DNA of 64,000 nt from assembly GCA_934691625.1 (NCBI GenBank), contig CAKUTA010000011.1:1-64000 (forward strand). The letters are read 5' to 3'. Position numbers and translations under genes: made by a program. Shown piece after piece: positions 43,056-51,068 of this stretch. Each line of letters begins with the position of its first letter. Position 1 is the first letter of the stretch. The notes beneath the pieces are model-generated. The model was given only the letters and a program-made list of their open reading frames with translations. It had not been told where the DNA came from and ran no database searches. The stretch is from an uncultured Bacteroidales bacterium (lineage in GTDB: Bacteria > Bacteroidota > Bacteroidia > Bacteroidales > UBA932).

Positions 43056-43075
43056 AGATTAAAAGATTTTATTTG

Positions 43076-43351
43076 TTATTTCTTAACAGAACCTACGAAC
43101 ACCTTTGCTGGCTTGAATGCCGGGATGTTGTGTGCCGGGATTGTCATGGTAGTGTTCTTCGTGATGTTACGTGCAGCCTTCTCTGCTCTGTGCTTGATGA
43201 TGAAACTGCCGAAACCACGGAGATATACAGGCTCGCCTTTTGCAAGGGAATCCTTCACGCTCTCCATGAAAGCCTCGACAACAGTCTGTACTGTTGTTTT
43301 CTCAAGTCCGGTTGCTTTCGCAACCTCGTTTACGATCTCTGCTTTGGTCAT
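43076..43351 (-). CDS. hup: HU-family DNA-binding protein
   Basis: 91 residues, nucleoid-associated histone-like protein. The helical N-terminus MTKAEIVNEVAKATGLEKTTV and the DNA-binding arm region LRGFGSFIIKHRAEKAARN with TIPAHNIPAFKPAK are canonical. It acts as a dimer to bend DNA. A perfect promoter lies upstream at 43403-43433. Confidence 0.96.
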   Translation of the reverse strand: MTKAEIVNEVAKATGLEKTTVQTVVEAFMESVKDSLAKGEPVYLRGFGSFIIKHRAEKAARNITKNTTMTIPAHNIPAFKPAKVFVGSVKK

Positions 43352-43402
43352 GATAACTGATATTAATATAATTTACTATCGATTTCAATCCGAATCGGTT
43401 GG

Positions 43403-43433
43403 CAAAGGTACGCTTATTTTTTTTATTAGCAAA
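43403..43433 (-). promoter_or_regulatory. Promoter of hup
   Basis: On the minus strand TTTG (complement of 43430-43433), exactly 19 nt, and TACCTTTG (complement of 43403-43410): full consensus match. Confidence 0.85.
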
Positions 43434-43795
43434 CTTTTACGTGAGAAATTGGCTCTGTGTGTGATTTTCTGACGAATTTTCAGCAAATTTGCATTGGCAT
43501 AAAGATTGACTATCTTATATGCGACTGTTGTTCCCGCCGCCAATGCCAAATTGGCAGTCGGGACGGATTGTGTCACGTAATGTCTTGGACATGCGGTTAA
43601 GAAGCTGTTTTGAAATGATTGAAAAGTTGTTTGAGGTAAAATTCCTTCATTTTCTTTCCGATGCTTCAGGTCAGATAGGCACCGCTATCTTCCCAGAAGC
43701 CCCGGTCGAATCTGAAGTTTTTTCCTCTCAAACTTTCAGACAATAATTTCAAAACAACTTCTAAGAAATTAAAAGATTCAAAACTTATTAATAAT
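43434..43795. other. Intergenic region between hup and lon
   Basis: It holds a hairpin (CCCG...TGCCA-AAT-TGGCA...CGGG, about 43531-43564) and the 169-bp palindromic element at 43597-43765, which ends 30 nt before the lon start. No clear lon promoter was found, so the element may supply it. Confidence 0.5.
43597..43765. repeat. Miniature inverted-repeat element, copy C (full length)
   Basis: The left end AGAAGCTGTTTTGAAATGAT and the right end, read inversely, AGAAGTTGTTTTGAAATTAT match at 20 of 22 positions including two following bases. The 41-nt left end is nearly identical to 49083-49123 in inverse orientation (two differences plus one gap), and the right end to 5341-5379. The interior has no transposase frame. 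No clear target-site duplication was identified. This fits a MITE or the remnant of an insertion sequence. Confidence 0.65.
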
Positions 43796-46204
43796 ATGGC
43801 AGATAAATATTCGGATGTGTTCTCGCCGGCAGGCGCGGAAGTCAGCATTATCCCGGTCATGAGCGGAGACATACCTCCGCAGGTGGACGAGACATCATTG
43901 CCTGACACATTGCCGTTGCTCGCATTGAGAAATGCAGTGATTTTCCCGGGATCTATTTTCCCGATAACTATCGGACGCGAGAAATCCATCAAGCTTATAG
44001 AGGACGCGCACAAGTCAAACTCCCTTATTGGCGCTGTGCCGCAGAACGATGTCGGTGTCGAGGATCCGGCGCTTGACGACCTGTTCCCGTTCGGCACTGT
44101 CTCCAGGATCATAAAGACATTTGAAATGCCTGATGGTACCATCTCGGCGGTCCTTCAGGGACTTAAGAGGTTCGAGATCGAGGATGTCATATCTTCGGAG
44201 CCGTACCTTCGTGCTCATGTGAGGTATCTGGAGGATATCGAGGCTAATCATGATGACCCGGAGATACGTGTGATTGCAGACTCCCTGAAGGAGAAGGCTG
44301 CCGCAATAATCAAGTCTTCATCCTTCGCCCCGAAGGAGGCTGCCAATGCGCTGAAGTCCATAGAGGATTTCAATTTTCTCGTGAACTTCATCGCGACGAC
44401 CATTGATGTCGAGAATTTCTTCGACAAGGTGGAGCTCCTTAAATATGAGGACCTGAAAGTCAGGGCAATGAAGCTTCTCAATGTCCTGGATACCCAGGTG
44501 GAACTTCTGAAGATAAAGCAGGAGATCAACTCCAAGGTTAAGAATGAGATTGACCAGCAGCAGAGGGAGTATTATCTTAACAACCAGCTCCGTACTATCC
44601 AGGAGGAACTCGGCATGGATGAAGATGAGGATCTGGAGAAGCTTCGCGCCGAGGCTGCGAAGAAGGACTGGCCGGCTTCTGTGAAGGAGATTTTCGACAA
44701 GGAGCTTGCCAAGCTGGAGAAATATAATCCTTCATCCCCGGACTACAGCATCCAGTATAACTATATAAAGTTCATGCTGGAGCTTCCATGGAACCATATA
44801 TCCAAGGATAATCTGGATCTGAAGCATGCGCAGAAAGTTCTGGACGATGACCACTACGGCCTGGAGAAGGTCAAGGAGAGAATCATTGAATATCTTGCTG
44901 TCCTGAAGCTGCGCGGGGACATGAAATCCCCGATTCTCTGTCTCTACGGCCCTCCGGGAGTGGGCAAGACAAGCCTCGGCAAGTCCATTGCTAAGGCGAT
45001 AGGCAGAAAGTATGTCCGCATAGCCCTCGGAGGCATGCATGACGAGGCGGAGATTCGTGGACACAGGAAGACTTATATAGGTGCGCTTCCAGGACGTATC
45101 CTGAATGGAATCGCACGTGCCGGCACATCCAACCCTGTGATGGTGCTGGATGAAATCGACAAGCTTAGCAGCGACTTCAAGGGCGACCCGTCATCGGCGT
45201 TGCTGGAAGTTCTTGATCCTGAGCAGAATGTGACATTCCATGATAACTATCTGGATGTAGACTATGACCTGTCTCATGTGCTTTTCATAACTACAGCCAA
45301 TGATATCTCGACTATCCAGCCTGCTCTTCTGGACAGGATGGAACTTATCAATGTCACAGGCTATCTTGCCGAGGAGAAGATGGAGATCGCGAAGAAGTTC
45401 CTGCTGCCGCGTGAGCTTGAGGAGCACGGAATAGGCAAGAAGGAGCTCCGCATTGACAAGCCGGCAATGGCAGAAATCATTGACCAGTACACACATGAGT
45501 CCGGGGTCCGCGGCCTGGAGAAGCAGATAGCCAAGATAGCGAGGGTGACTGCGAAGAAGATTGCGATGGGCGAGGAGTTCCCTTCTGTCATCAAGAAGGA
45601 GCATCTGAAGGAGTATCTAGGCCTGCCTACGGCATTCCATGACAAGCAGAGCGGCAATGAAGGTGTCGGTGTGGTGACAGGCCTGGCATGGACGCAGATG
45701 GGCGGAGAAATCCTGTTCGTGGAAAGCTCTGTCAGTGACGGTAAGGGGCAGCTTACCATGACCGGAAATCTTGGAAATGTCATGAAAGAGTCCGCGACTA
45801 TCGCGTACCAGTACATAAAGGCTCATCCTCAGCTTGCAGGGATGGATTCCAAGGAGTTTGATGCGCATGATATCCATGTGCATGTTCCTGAGGGCGCCAC
45901 TCCTAAGGACGGCCCTTCTGCCGGAATCACTCTTGTATGCTCGATGCTGTCGGCGTTGAGGAATGAGCCTGTCAGAAAAGGCATTGCAATGACTGGCGAG
46001 ACGACGCTGAGGGGACGTGTGCTCCCTGTCGGAGGTATCAAGGAGAAGATTCTTGCTGCCAAGAGGGCCGGCGTCACTGCTATCGTGATTTCAGAGGACA
46101 ACAGGAAGGATATAGAGGATATCAATGAGAAATATATCGCAGGCCTGACATTCGAGTATGTGAAGACCATCGACGATGTCCTGAAATTTGTGTTCCAGAA
46201 ATGA
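43796..46204 (+). CDS. lon: ATP-dependent Lon protease
   Basis: 802 residues, cytoplasmic, hexameric. LAN substrate-recognition domain in the first 250 residues (TLPLLALRNAVIFPGSIFPI), coiled coil around 240-300, AAA+ domain with Walker A GPPGVGKTSLGKS and Walker B VMVLDEIDKL, and the C-terminal protease domain with Ser in PKDGPSAGITL and Lys in GGIKEKILAAKRAG. Complete Ser-Lys dyad. It degrades misfolded and regulatory proteins. It overlaps ung by 4 nt (ATGA) and heads a lon-ung-coaD-thioredoxin unit. Confidence 0.97.
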   Translation: MADKYSDVFSPAGAEVSIIPVMSGDIPPQVDETSLPDTLPLLALRNAVIFPGSIFPITIGREKSIKLIEDAHKSNSLIGAVPQNDVGVEDPALDDLFPFGTVSRIIKTFEMPDGTISAVLQGLKRFEIEDVISSEPYLRAHVRYLEDIEANHDDPEIRVIADSLKEKAAAIIKSSSFAPKEAANALKSIEDFNFLVNFIATTIDVENFFDKVELLKYEDLKVRAMKLLNVLDTQVELLKIKQEINSKVKNEIDQQQREYYLNNQLRTIQEELGMDEDEDLEKLRAEAAKKDWPASVKEIFDKELAKLEKYNPSSPDYSIQYNYIKFMLELPWNHISKDNLDLKHAQKVLDDDHYGLEKVKERIIEYLAVLKLRGDMKSPILCLYGPPGVGKTSLGKSIAKAIGRKYVRIALGGMHDEAEIRGHRKTYIGALPGRILNGIARAGTSNPVMVLDEIDKLSSDFKGDPSSALLEVLDPEQNVTFHDNYLDVDYDLSHVLFITTANDISTIQPALLDRMELINVTGYLAEEKMEIAKKFLLPRELEEHGIGKKELRIDKPAMAEIIDQYTHESGVRGLEKQIAKIARVTAKKIAMGEEFPSVIKKEHLKEYLGLPTAFHDKQSGNEGVGVVTGLAWTQMGGEILFVESSVSDGKGQLTMTGNLGNVMKESATIAYQYIKAHPQLAGMDSKEFDAHDIHVHVPEGATPKDGPSAGITLVCSMLSALRNEPVRKGIAMTGETTLRGRVLPVGGIKEKILAAKRAGVTAIVISEDNRKDIEDINEKYIAGLTFEYVKTIDDVLKFVFQK

Positions 46205-46869
46205 ATGTCCAGATAGAAGAAAGCTGGAAGGAGGCTTTGAAGGACGAGTTCGACAAGCCGTATTTCGCTTCCCTGGTGCAGTATCTGCATCGTGAAAAAG
46301 CGGAGGGAAAACAGATTTTTCCTCCGGGGAGGGAGATATTCAAGGCATTCGAGCTGACTCCAGTGGATAAGGTCAAGGTCGTGATTCTCGGCCAGGATCC
46401 ATATCACGGGTATGGCCAGGCCATGGGACTGTCTTTCTCTGTTCCGGCGGATGTCCCGGCTCCTCCGTCTCTGAAAAATATCTTCAAGGAGATTGAAACG
46501 GATCTCGGGATCTGTATGAGCGGGTGCCCGGATCTGAGAAAATGGGCGGAACAGGGGGTGCTTCTCCTGAACTCTGTGCTGACAGTCCGTTCCGGTGAGC
46601 CTGCATCCCACAGTGCAATCGGGTGGCAGGAATTTACTGATGCCGTGATAAGCTATATTTCAGCTCACTGCAGCGGAGTCGTTTTTCTGCTTTGGGGTAA
46701 TTTCGCCAGGAGCAAGAAGGCTCTTATCGACACGTCGAGGCACTATGTGCTGGAGGCGGCGCATCCGTCGCCTCTGGCAAGGGGTGCCTTTTTCGGCTGC
46801 AGGCATTTCTCCAGGACCAATGAAATCCTCCAGGCTGAAGGGAAGACTCCTATAGACTGGCAGCTATAA
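46201..46869 (+). CDS. ung: Uracil-DNA glycosylase, family 1
   Basis: 222 residues; removes uracil from DNA. Motifs: VVILGQDPYHGYGQAMGLSFSV with the catalytic Asp, VFLLWGNFARSK (uracil specificity Asn) and AAHPSPLARGAFFGC (minor-groove His loop). Start overlaps the lon stop. Length normal. Confidence 0.96.
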   Translation: MNVQIEESWKEALKDEFDKPYFASLVQYLHREKAEGKQIFPPGREIFKAFELTPVDKVKVVILGQDPYHGYGQAMGLSFSVPADVPAPPSLKNIFKEIETDLGICMSGCPDLRKWAEQGVLLLNSVLTVRSGEPASHSAIGWQEFTDAVISYISAHCSGVVFLLWGNFARSKKALIDTSRHYVLEAAHPSPLARGAFFGCRHFSRTNEILQAEGKTPIDWQL

Positions 46870-46882
46870 TCATTCTTCAATT

Positions 46883-47350
46883 ATGACAAAAGCATTGTTT
46901 CCAGGGTCTTTCGACCCTTTTACGGCGGGGCATCTGAATATCCTGAAGAGAGCCCTCACCATGTTCGATGAGGTGGTCGTCGCTGTCGGCATCAATCAGG
47001 ACAAGCGCGGCTTTTTCGATATGGACCAGCGCATTGACATAATCCGTCAGGCGGTAGCCGGTCTTGACGGGGTGGGTATCATAAAATATGACAATCTGAC
47101 AATAGATACATGTCATGACCTTGGCATAAGGCACATTGTTCGTGGTGTCAGGAATATGATTGATTTCGAGACGGAGCGCTCCATCGCTGATGCGAACAGG
47201 AAGCTTGCTCCTGATGTGGAGACCATCATAATACCTACAGCCCAGGAGTTTGCGCATATATCATCGTCTGCCGTGAGGGATATCCTGAAGCATCATGGCG
47301 ATACTTCGCTTTTCCTTCCTGCAGGCGTCGTGCTTCCGGAAGTCCATTAG
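46883..47350 (+). CDS. coaD: Phosphopantetheine adenylyltransferase
   Basis: 155 residues; fourth step of coenzyme A synthesis. The nucleotidyltransferase motif PGSFDPFTAGHLNIL (with His), the RGVRNMIDFETE loop and the ISSSAVRDI motif are all present. It lies 13 nt after ung and 4 nt before the next gene. Confidence 0.96.
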   Translation: MTKALFPGSFDPFTAGHLNILKRALTMFDEVVVAVGINQDKRGFFDMDQRIDIIRQAVAGLDGVGIIKYDNLTIDTCHDLGIRHIVRGVRNMIDFETERSIADANRKLAPDVETIIIPTAQEFAHISSSAVRDILKHHGDTSLFLPAGVVLPEVH

Positions 47351-47354
47351 TGTC

Positions 47355-48899
47355 ATGTGCGATGCTGTAAAATATATTGCGGCTCTTTTCTGTGCCATGC
47401 TGCTGGCAGTCAGGCCGGCGATGGCGCAGGCGCTTGATTATGCCGCTTTCCGTGCCCTGGAGCATAAGCTGGACAGCTATGTGAAGGCGATAGAACCCCT
47501 GGATGTCCATGCTCAGGAGGAAGAGTGCTCGTTCCTTATATCAAGCTGCACGGACTCGCTTGTACGCCAGCATGTTGCCCTGTATCTGTATTCGCATTAC
47601 ATCGGATCGGAGGTGATGGATGCCGAGGCAGTCGCGATAGATATTGCGGACAAGTGGTTTTTCAGCGGGAAGGTGCGGATGAAAAGCGACATTGACCTGA
47701 TGAACGCGAAGATATATGCGGATTTCAACAGGCAGTCGCTGGTGGGGGAGAGGGCGCCGGAACTGTCATTGAAAGACAGTAAGGAAAAGGTGATTTCATT
47801 GTTTGGCAGTGATTTTCAGGAACATTATTCGGTATTGTACTTTTATGATACAGGGTGTCCTGACTGTCTCGTGCAGACAGTTATGCTCCGCACATTCCTT
47901 GATGCATGGCATCGTCCTATGGATGTGTATGCTGTCTATTCAGGCGCGGACAGCCTGGCGTGGAAAGCATATCGCGAGAAACGTCTGGGGGTGTCGTCAG
48001 CTCAGGTGACGGTACATAATTTATGGGATCCGGAGCTGGAATCTGATTTCCAGAGAAAGTATGGTGTGCTGAAAACGCCGCAGATGTTTCTTATCGGGAA
48101 GGACAATGTTATCCTCGGACGCAGGCTTGATGTCCCGGCACTTGGTCTGATGCTCCGGAACATATATTCCTCTGATGATTACGAGTATGGCTCGCAGAAA
48201 TCAATGGAGATGTTCAGTGGCATATTCTCTTCTTTCGGCGACAGCCTGTGCGTGGCGGATGTCAATGGACTGGCAGACAGGATTTCGGAGCGTACTGCTG
48301 CGAGTCCTGCAGCTTTCAAGGAGTCTATTGGAGATCTGTTCTATTATATCTCCGCGATGCAGGATGGCTGCTATAAGGAGGGAACAAAATATCTGGCTGA
48401 CAAGTATATACTGTCGCGGCCCGATATCTGGGATACGGCAGCTGATTCGCTTAAGGTGGTGGGCTATGCCAGGACGATGTCGGATCTCCTGTCCAGGGCT
48501 ATGCCCGGGTCCCGTGTCCCGGATATGCGTGTGCGCGGCGTGATGGCTCATGGCGGAAAGCCATGTCCGGAACCGGATTCGGTGCGGAGACAGAAGAGCT
48601 GGAACCTTGCCGGGCTGCGCCGCGACACTTATGTGATGTTCTATGATGAGAACTGCGGACGCTGCCATGAAAATATAAAGGCGGCAGGGCAGATGCTCCG
48701 GATGGACCGCAGGATGCGTGTGCTTTTCGTAAGGATTCCTGAAGGAGATATGTCCCCGGAAACGCAGCGGCTGCTGGATACATTCGACCTGACTGTTCTT
48801 CCGTTCATTCTGCGGATTGACGGCAAGGGCACGGTTCAGGAGCGCTATGTCGATTTTACCAGGCTAGCGGGAAATACTTTTGGCAGAGACGGAAAATAA
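47355..48899 (+). CDS. Exported protein with two thioredoxin-like domains
   Basis: 514 residues. The ATG at 47355 gives a signal peptide (AALFCAMLLAVRPAMAQA). The frame is open to 47295 inside coaD, which is rejected. Residues about 125-280 form a thioredoxin/TlpA-like domain with YDTGCPDCLVQ (CPDC) and the cis-Pro LKTPQMFLIG. Residues about 395-514 form a second one with FYDENCGRCHENI (CGRC) and the cis-Pro VLPFILRIDG. Thus two CxxC sites lie in one periplasmic chain, joined by a helical linker. Likely role is thiol-disulfide exchange in the envelope; partners are unknown. It is the last gene of the lon unit. Confidence 0.75.
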   Translation: MCDAVKYIAALFCAMLLAVRPAMAQALDYAAFRALEHKLDSYVKAIEPLDVHAQEEECSFLISSCTDSLVRQHVALYLYSHYIGSEVMDAEAVAIDIADKWFFSGKVRMKSDIDLMNAKIYADFNRQSLVGERAPELSLKDSKEKVISLFGSDFQEHYSVLYFYDTGCPDCLVQTVMLRTFLDAWHRPMDVYAVYSGADSLAWKAYREKRLGVSSAQVTVHNLWDPELESDFQRKYGVLKTPQMFLIGKDNVILGRRLDVPALGLMLRNIYSSDDYEYGSQKSMEMFSGIFSSFGDSLCVADVNGLADRISERTAASPAAFKESIGDLFYYISAMQDGCYKEGTKYLADKYILSRPDIWDTAADSLKVVGYARTMSDLLSRAMPGSRVPDMRVRGVMAHGGKPCPEPDSVRRQKSWNLAGLRRDTYVMFYDENCGRCHENIKAAGQMLRMDRRMRVLFVRIPEGDMSPETQRLLDTFDLTVLPFILRIDGKGTVQERYVDFTRLAGNTFGRDGK

Positions 48900-48910
48900 T
48901 CCTATCTTTG
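48879..48910 (+). promoter_or_regulatory. Promoter of tRNA-Gln
   Basis: TTTG at 48879-48882, 20 nt, then TATCTTTG at 48903-48910. The tRNA begins 11 nt after the box, so the 5' leader is only a few nt. The -33 lies in the end of the preceding gene. Confidence 0.75.
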
Positions 48911-48921
48911 CCGAGTTGAAT

Positions 48922-48992
48922 TGAGGTATGGTGTAATGGCAGCACAAGTGATTTTGGTTCACTTAGTCCACGTTCGAATCGTGGTATCTCAA
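48922..48992 (+). tRNA. tRNA-Gln (anticodon UUG)
   Basis: 71 nt. Acceptor TGAGGTA/TATCTCA (one G-T pair), anticodon loop TTTTGGT between GTGA and TCAC reading UUG, T-arm CCACG-TTCGAAT-CGTGG, discriminator A, CCA not encoded. Confidence 0.92.
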
Positions 48993-49016
48993 CTGGACGG
49001 AAGTCCGGACAGCATG

Positions 49017-49058
49017 AACCCTGGAAGTCCTTTGCCAGACTTTCAGGGTTTGTTATTT
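49017..49058 (+). terminator. Terminator of tRNA-Gln
   Basis: AACCCTGGAAGTC and GACTTTCAGGGTT form a 13-bp stem with one mismatch, followed by TGTTATTT. Confidence 0.75.
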
Positions 49059-49082
49059 AAATTATTATCTGAAGGTTACTTG

Positions 49083-49123
49083 TCTCAAAACAACTTTTCA
49101 ATCATTTCAGAACAGCTTCTTAA
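49083..49123. repeat. Short repeat element, copy D (single end)
   Basis: This 41-nt stretch is the inverse of the left end of the element at 43597-43765 with only three differences. No partner end is seen nearby. It lies 10 nt before the start of the beta-helix lipoprotein gene. Confidence 0.65.
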
Positions 49124-49133
49124 ATTGAATGAT

Positions 49134-50450
49134 ATGATCAGAAAGCCTGGAATGCTGCTTATGGCAATGCTGCTGGCGGCTGGATGCTGCCAGCATTCCA
49201 ATACATTGAAAATAACCGATATGGGCGCGAAAGGAGACGTCGTCATGGACAATGCTGAAGTGATAAATGCCGCACTGGACAGCTGTTTCCGTCTTGGCGG
49301 CGGCACTGTGGTCGTCCCGCCTGGCAGGTTCATGAGCAGTACCATATATCTGAAGCCAGGCGTGGCGCTGGAGCTTATGCCAGGTGCGGAGCTTGTCGCC
49401 AGCCAGAACATTGATGCCTACGGGCATTATGTCACAGACAGTGACATGTCGCGCTATGATTCGGGCAACGGTACTGCGAATGAGAACTGTGCCGCCGATA
49501 CGATCTGGACGAAGGCCTTGATAATCGCCAGGCATGCTGACGGTGCTTCGTTGAGGGGTGCAGGAAAGATTGACGGCGGTCACTTGGTCAATCCTCTTGG
49601 AGAGGAGGGAATGCGCGGGCCTCATGCCGTGCTGGTTGCGGAAACGGATGGTTTCACCATGTCGGACATCAGCATTGACCGTGCCTCCAACTATGCGGTG
49701 CTTGGCTATGAACTGAAGAATTGCCGTTTCCACGGGCTGATGGTCACGCAGGGCTGGGACGGTATCCATATCCGCGGCGGAGAGGATATTATCATTGACA
49801 GCTGCTGCTTCTCTACAGGCGATGACTGCATTGCGGGCGGACGATGGAGAAACATGGAGATAAGAGGCTGCTCGTTCAATTCTTCCTGCAACGGCATCCG
49901 CATGATAATGCCTTCTGACAATGTCGATGTCTCAGGGTGCAGCTTCAATGGCCCGGGACGTTATCCGCACAGGACCGGCTCTGACAAAGGTGGCAATATG
50001 CTCTATGCTGTCAATATCGAACCTGGCGCATGGGGAGATGCTCCCGGTACTGTCTCAGGAATTCATATCAGTAACTGCACTGCGGACAATGTCATGGCTC
50101 CGTTCAGCATGACGCTGCAGGATGACAACCATTGCACAGAAGTCTCGATTGACGGATATGAGGCTTCGGACTGCTGGGGCATGGCGCTGTCCGTGAAGAG
50201 CTGGACATCCGCAGCCACTGATACTGTCCGCATCTCCAATTCCTCGTTCTCGTTCATCGGTATCCCTGATGACAGCCTGAGTGAAAAGATATTGTCAATG
50301 CCTTTCGACAAATGGCCATATTTCCCGTCCTACGGGGCATATTTCCGCAATGTCGGCTCTGTCATCCTGGATAATGTGTCATTCACCACAATCGGCCCCG
50401 ACACCCGTCCAGATGTCTATACGGACAATGTGCGCTCACTCGTGCGCTGA
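49134..50450 (+). CDS. Parallel beta-helix lipoprotein, GH28 (polygalacturonase)-like
   Basis: 438 residues. The ATG at 49134 gives a lipoprotein signal (MLLMAMLLAAGC). The longer frame back to 48921 would cross the tRNA and is rejected. The N-terminal ADKGA-like start (ITDMGAKGDVVMDNAEVINAALD), the GGGTVVVPPGRF segment and the GWDGIHIRG, STGDDCIAG and CNGIRM run follow the GH28 right-handed helix, including the paired Asp of GDD. The canonical NTD and GHG motifs are altered (WDG in place of NTDG, no clear GHG), so the activity is uncertain. No SusC/D pair is near it. It is preceded by a repeat element and has its own hairpin downstream. Confidence 0.65.
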   Translation: MIRKPGMLLMAMLLAAGCCQHSNTLKITDMGAKGDVVMDNAEVINAALDSCFRLGGGTVVVPPGRFMSSTIYLKPGVALELMPGAELVASQNIDAYGHYVTDSDMSRYDSGNGTANENCAADTIWTKALIIARHADGASLRGAGKIDGGHLVNPLGEEGMRGPHAVLVAETDGFTMSDISIDRASNYAVLGYELKNCRFHGLMVTQGWDGIHIRGGEDIIIDSCCFSTGDDCIAGGRWRNMEIRGCSFNSSCNGIRMIMPSDNVDVSGCSFNGPGRYPHRTGSDKGGNMLYAVNIEPGAWGDAPGTVSGIHISNCTADNVMAPFSMTLQDDNHCTEVSIDGYEASDCWGMALSVKSWTSAATDTVRISNSSFSFIGIPDDSLSEKILSMPFDKWPYFPSYGAYFRNVGSVILDNVSFTTIGPDTRPDVYTDNVRSLVR

Positions 50451-51007
50451 CTTCACTGCTTGCACCTTGCTTTCTCCTCTGGTGGCCCTATCCCTTATCA
50501 TCCGATTATTATTGCCCCTCCAGGATTTGAGAAAACTGTGTATATTGCTGGAACTTAAATGGTTAGCGAAAAGTACAGATGCCAAGACCTATGAAAAAAT
50601 GGTGGTCTTGGCATTTCAGAAAACCCGGTGCGGCATTGTAATATATTGATAATTAATGTAGTATGTGAATGTTCTTAGTTTGACACCATGCCCGGAGGAT
50701 CATTTATTCTATAGGAAATCCATTACAGAGTAAAAGAGAATGGCCACAGATTCAGTCTCGGAAGGATGATTTCAGACTTGCAGAAACTCATGTGCGGGCT
50801 ATTATTCTTCAAACCCGCCATCCGCCCTTTTCACCACGCGCTGCTATATCTTCAGGCAAGGAGCTTCTTTTCTGTTAGTGGAACATTATTGTCTGTTAAT
50901 CAGCTGTTTATCTATTTTTCTGCTCCATAATCTGCGGAGTAGAGAAGTAGACAATACTCTATTAGTCAATGTTTTACATTCCACGCAAAACCCTCCTTTT
51001 AACTGCA
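50451..51007. other. Long non-coding gap between the beta-helix gene and infB
   Basis: About 560 nt without a supportable gene. It contains the hairpin at 50579-50614. The remainder is AT-rich in its second half with no repeat, promoter match or RNA structure that I can support. Confidence 0.5.
50579..50614 (+). terminator. Hairpin downstream of the beta-helix gene
   Basis: ATGCCAAGACC (50579-50589) and GGTCTTGGCAT (50604-50614) are perfect 11-bp arms with a 14-nt loop, 128 nt past the stop. Only TTTC follows, so termination is possible but unproven. Confidence 0.5.
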
Positions 51008-51048
51008 TAAAAAATTCCGGATGCAGGAATTGCCCATGCATCCGGAAT
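51008..51048 (-). terminator. Terminator of rimP-nusA-infB
   Basis: ATTCCGGATGCA (51014-51025) and TGCATCCGGAAT (51037-51048) are perfect 12-bp arms. On the minus strand six T follow. It starts 20 nt past the infB stop. Confidence 0.9.
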
Positions 51049-51068
51049 CATTAATATTGCAGCTGCTT

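Noticed and set aside
42949..43472. Plus-strand frames across the hup region
   Set aside because: They are antisense to hup and the 29-residue ribosomal gene, both of which have clear family features, promoter and terminator.
48921..49133. Upstream extension of the beta-helix lipoprotein
   Set aside because: Overlaps tRNA-Gln, its terminator and a repeat element; the start at 49134 gives a proper lipoprotein signal.
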